14,689 nucleotides of DNA. It comes from an uncultured Hyphomicrobiales bacterium (lineage in GTDB: Bacteria; Pseudomonadota; Alphaproteobacteria; Rhizobiales; Beijerinckiaceae). The position numbers and the translations under genes are program-made. This document shows, one piece after another, positions 13,183-14,689 of this stretch. Under the pieces are notes generated by a model. That model saw nothing but the letters and a program-made list of their open reading frames with translations. It was not told where the DNA came from and ran no database searches. The stretch is taken from contig CAIWVR010000107.1 in the NCBI GenBank assembly GCA_903916165.1, positions 1 through 14,689 of the forward strand, read 5' to 3'. Each line of letters starts with the position of its first letter. Position 1 is the stretch's first letter.

Positions 13183-13199
13183 GGGGCCGCAGAGGCCCC
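13183..13199. promoter_or_regulatory. GC-rich hairpin in the hydrolase / zinc-finger divergent gap
   Basis: GGGGCC-GCAGA-GGCCCC is a perfect 6-bp stem with a 5-base loop, 45 bases upstream of the hydrolase start (minus) and 86 bases upstream of the zinc-finger gene (plus). No T-tract follows on either strand, so it is not a standard terminator. It could be an operator or leader structure; nothing more can be said. Confidence 0.35.
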
Positions 13200-13284
13200 G
13201 GCCATGCGCCTTTAAGACCCTACCCAAACCATCGCGCCTCGCTTATGGTGCGCGCCGATTGTCGTGCAGCCCGGAAGCGAGACC

Positions 13285-13533
13285 ATGGCCGAACATTCCA
13301 CGCCCCATTTCCACAATCAGCCCGGCGTGCCGGTCGTTCGCGTGGGCGCGAAGGAATTCATGTGCATCGGCGCGCTGCCGCCCTTCGATCATCCCCACAT
13401 TTTCATCGACATGGGCGCCGAGACGGAAGCCGTCTGCCCCTATTGCTCGACGCTCTTCCGGTTCGACGCCGCCCTGCACGGCCACGCCGATCCCGCCGCC
13501 TGCGAGCTGAAGCCCGACCAGGCCGCCGCCTGA
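13285..13533 (+). CDS. NDUFS6-like zinc-finger protein (zf-CHCC)
   Basis: An 82-residue protein of the zf-CHCC family, related to mitochondrial complex I subunit NDUFS6 (13 kDa). Zinc ligands are C27 (KEFMCIG), a His of DHPHIF (H36 or H38) and C51-x2-C54 in VCPYCSTLFRF. The start HFHNQPGV and the IDMG just before the second cysteine pair are typical. In alphaproteobacteria such proteins are thought to serve complex I, although the gene lies outside the nuo operon; that role is inferred from homology. ATG at 13285, preceded by GGAAGCGAG, was chosen over an in-frame GTG at 13264. The monooxygenase gene begins 19 bases after its stop, so both are probably in one transcript. Confidence 0.95.
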   Translation: MAEHSTPHFHNQPGVPVVRVGAKEFMCIGALPPFDHPHIFIDMGAETEAVCPYCSTLFRFDAALHGHADPAACELKPDQAAA

Positions 13534-13552
13534 CATTCTCAAGACATTGCCC

Positions 13553-14689
13553 GTGAACGCGCCCCGCCATGCGCTGATCGTCGGCGCTGGCGTCGGCGGA
13601 CTGGCGGCTGCGCTGACGCTGGCGCGCGCCGGACTGCGCATCACGATCCTGGAGCGCGCACCCGCGCTTGAGGACATCGGCGCCGGATTGCAGCTTTCAC
13701 CCAATGCCAGCGGCATTCTGGACGAACTCGGCCTCCTGCCACGCCTCGACGGACTGGCTCTCGCGCCCGAGCGCGTGCGGGTCCGCTCCTCCTCCAGCGG
13801 CGCTGACATCATGGTCCTGCCGCTTGGACACGCGGCGATCGCACGCTGGGGGGCACCCTCGCTTGTGGTCCACCGCGCCGACCTGCAAGCCACGCTGCTC
13901 GGAGTTGTGCGCGCGCATCCGGCCATCGCCTTGCGCACCGGGGTCGAGATTGCCGGCTTCACCCGTGAGGGATCGGGCGTGCGGCTGTCGCTCGACGGCG
14001 AGACGCTCCACGGCGACCTGCTGATCGGTGCCGATGGCGCGCAGTCGCGCATCCGGCAGGCGCTGGGGCTGGGCGGCGCACCCGTCTATTCCGGCCGCAC
14101 CGCCTGGCGCGCGCTGGTCCCGGCCGACGAGGCCCCGGCCTTTTCCCGCACACCCGAGACGCAGCTCTGGCTCGGGTCCCGCACGCATCTCGTCCATTAC
14201 CCGCTGCGGCAGGGACGACTGGTCAATATCGTCGCCATCACCGACGATGGGTGGCGCGGTGCCGATCCGGCGCGCTTCTGGGCGGAGCCCGGCGCGCCGC
14301 GCGACGTGCTGCGCCGCTTCGCGGGCTGGACGCATGACCCGCTGCGCCTGCTGGATTCGGCGCGCGACTGGCGCCGCTGGCCGCTGTTCGATCTCGATCC
14401 GCTGCCGCGCTGGAGCAGCGGCCCCGTCACACTGCTGGGCGACGCCGCCCATCCCATGCTGCCCTTCATGGCACAAGGTGCCGCGCAGGCGATTGAGGAT
14501 GCGGGCGCGCTCGGCGCTGCCTTCATGCCGCGCAACGGTGCCGCCCCAGATATCGCGCAGGCCTTCGCAGATTATGAGCGCGCCCGCGTGGCGCGCGCGG
14601 GGCGCGTGCAAATCACGTCACGCCGCCAGGGCGTGATCTACCACCTGCCCGGCCCGGCCGGCGCCTTGCGCAACATGGCGCTGCGCGCC
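13553..14689 (+). CDS. FAD-dependent monooxygenase (UbiH/salicylate hydroxylase-like), 3' end beyond window
   Basis: From a GTG at 13553 the frame is open to the right edge, giving 379 residues without a stop. It is a group A flavoprotein monooxygenase: the N-terminal FAD fold G-A-G-V-G-G (11-16) with E34 binding the ribose, R109 in VHRADLQ, the D-G motif in LLIGADGAQSRIR (156-168), and the G-D motif in LLGDAAHPMLPFMAQGAAQA (293-313). Such enzymes use NAD(P)H and O2 to hydroxylate aromatic compounds. The Q-G-A-A-Q-A-I-E-D-A stretch is as in salicylate hydroxylase-like members. The substrate is unknown. The start is GTG, 19 bases after the zinc-finger gene, with a weak ribosome site; translation probably depends on coupling. 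Only a short C-terminal part appears to be missing. Confidence 0.94.
   Translation, partial: MNAPRHALIVGAGVGGLAAALTLARAGLRITILERAPALEDIGAGLQLSPNASGILDELGLLPRLDGLALAPERVRVRSSSSGADIMVLPLGHAAIARWGAPSLVVHRADLQATLLGVVRAHPAIALRTGVEIAGFTREGSGVRLSLDGETLHGDLLIGADGAQSRIRQALGLGGAPVYSGRTAWRALVPADEAPAFSRTPETQLWLGSRTHLVHYPLRQGRLVNIVAITDDGWRGADPARFWAEPGAPRDVLRRFAGWTHDPLRLLDSARDWRRWPLFDLDPLPRWSSGPVTLLGDAAHPMLPFMAQGAAQAIEDAGALGAAFMPRNGAAPDIAQAFADYERARVARAGRVQITSRRQGVIYHLPGPAGALRNMALRA

Noticed and set aside
12425..13510. A 361-codon plus-strand frame over the hydrolase and zinc-finger genes
   Set aside because: It overlaps two well-supported genes and has the composition of a mirror frame.
13697..14611. A 304-codon minus-strand frame opposite the monooxygenase
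   Set aside because: The plus-strand frame shows all three FAD motifs; the minus frame shows none.
1..14689. CRISPR arrays, tRNA or rRNA genes, transposases, integrases
   Set aside because: None was seen. The only direct tandem repeat is the 14-bp array at 12307-12362, which has no spacers.

Overview
The window looks like a chromosomal segment of an alphaproteobacterium, most likely of the order Hyphomicrobiales (Rhizobiales). It is GC-rich. The tandem DUF3126 protein, the NDUFS6-like zinc-finger protein followed by an FAD monooxygenase, the NifU/IscU-like scaffold divergent from folE, the stand-alone Lrp-type RAM-domain protein and the dense GC-rich intergenic hairpin repeats are all, from memory, typical of that order. 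Most genes are housekeeping. Two small accessory items (a BrnT/BrnA toxin-antitoxin pair and a DUF3800 gene) sit between conserved blocks.

Layout: (1) 1-2195: the 5' part of a nitroreductase (-), divergent from a compact three-gene cluster (+) of a secreted three-module protein, a RAM-domain-only protein and an unrecognised 162-aa protein. (2) 2210-3014: two kinds of intergenic inverted repeat, then brnT-brnA (-) with a palindromic promoter region. (3) 3045-6090: the minus-strand series Fe-S scaffold -> [composite repeat] -> yidD -> thrS -> strong terminator. (4) 6098-6975: back-to-back promoters, a long folE leader, folE (+) and its terminator. (5) 7100-9104: DUF3800 (-), an exported metallo-beta-lactamase-fold protein (-) and divergent hisI (+). 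(6) 9275-13138: a minus-strand series read as alpha/beta hydrolase -> [14-bp tandem array] -> cysE -> double DUF3126 protein -> gamma-carbonic anhydrase -> rhomboid protease. (7) 13285-14689: zinc-finger protein and an FAD-dependent monooxygenase (+) that runs off the right edge.

Functionally the segment covers threonyl-tRNA charging (thrS), membrane-protein insertion (yidD, rhomboid), Fe-S metabolism, the entry step of folate/pterin synthesis (folE), histidine synthesis (hisI) and cysteine synthesis (cysE).

The most interesting signals are regulatory rather than coding. A hairpin just upstream of the thrS ribosome binding site displays a C-U-CGU-A loop, as in the anticodon loop of tRNA-Thr(CGU), at nearly the position of the autoregulatory operator known from E. 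coli thrS. A 14-bp tandem array between the hydrolase and cysE reads as a chain of tiny coding units joined by ATGA stop/start overlaps. The folE leader is long and can hide its own Shine-Dalgarno sequence, which fits a translational (possibly tetrahydrofolate) switch. Two copies of a composite inverted repeat are present, one abutting the yidD start codon.
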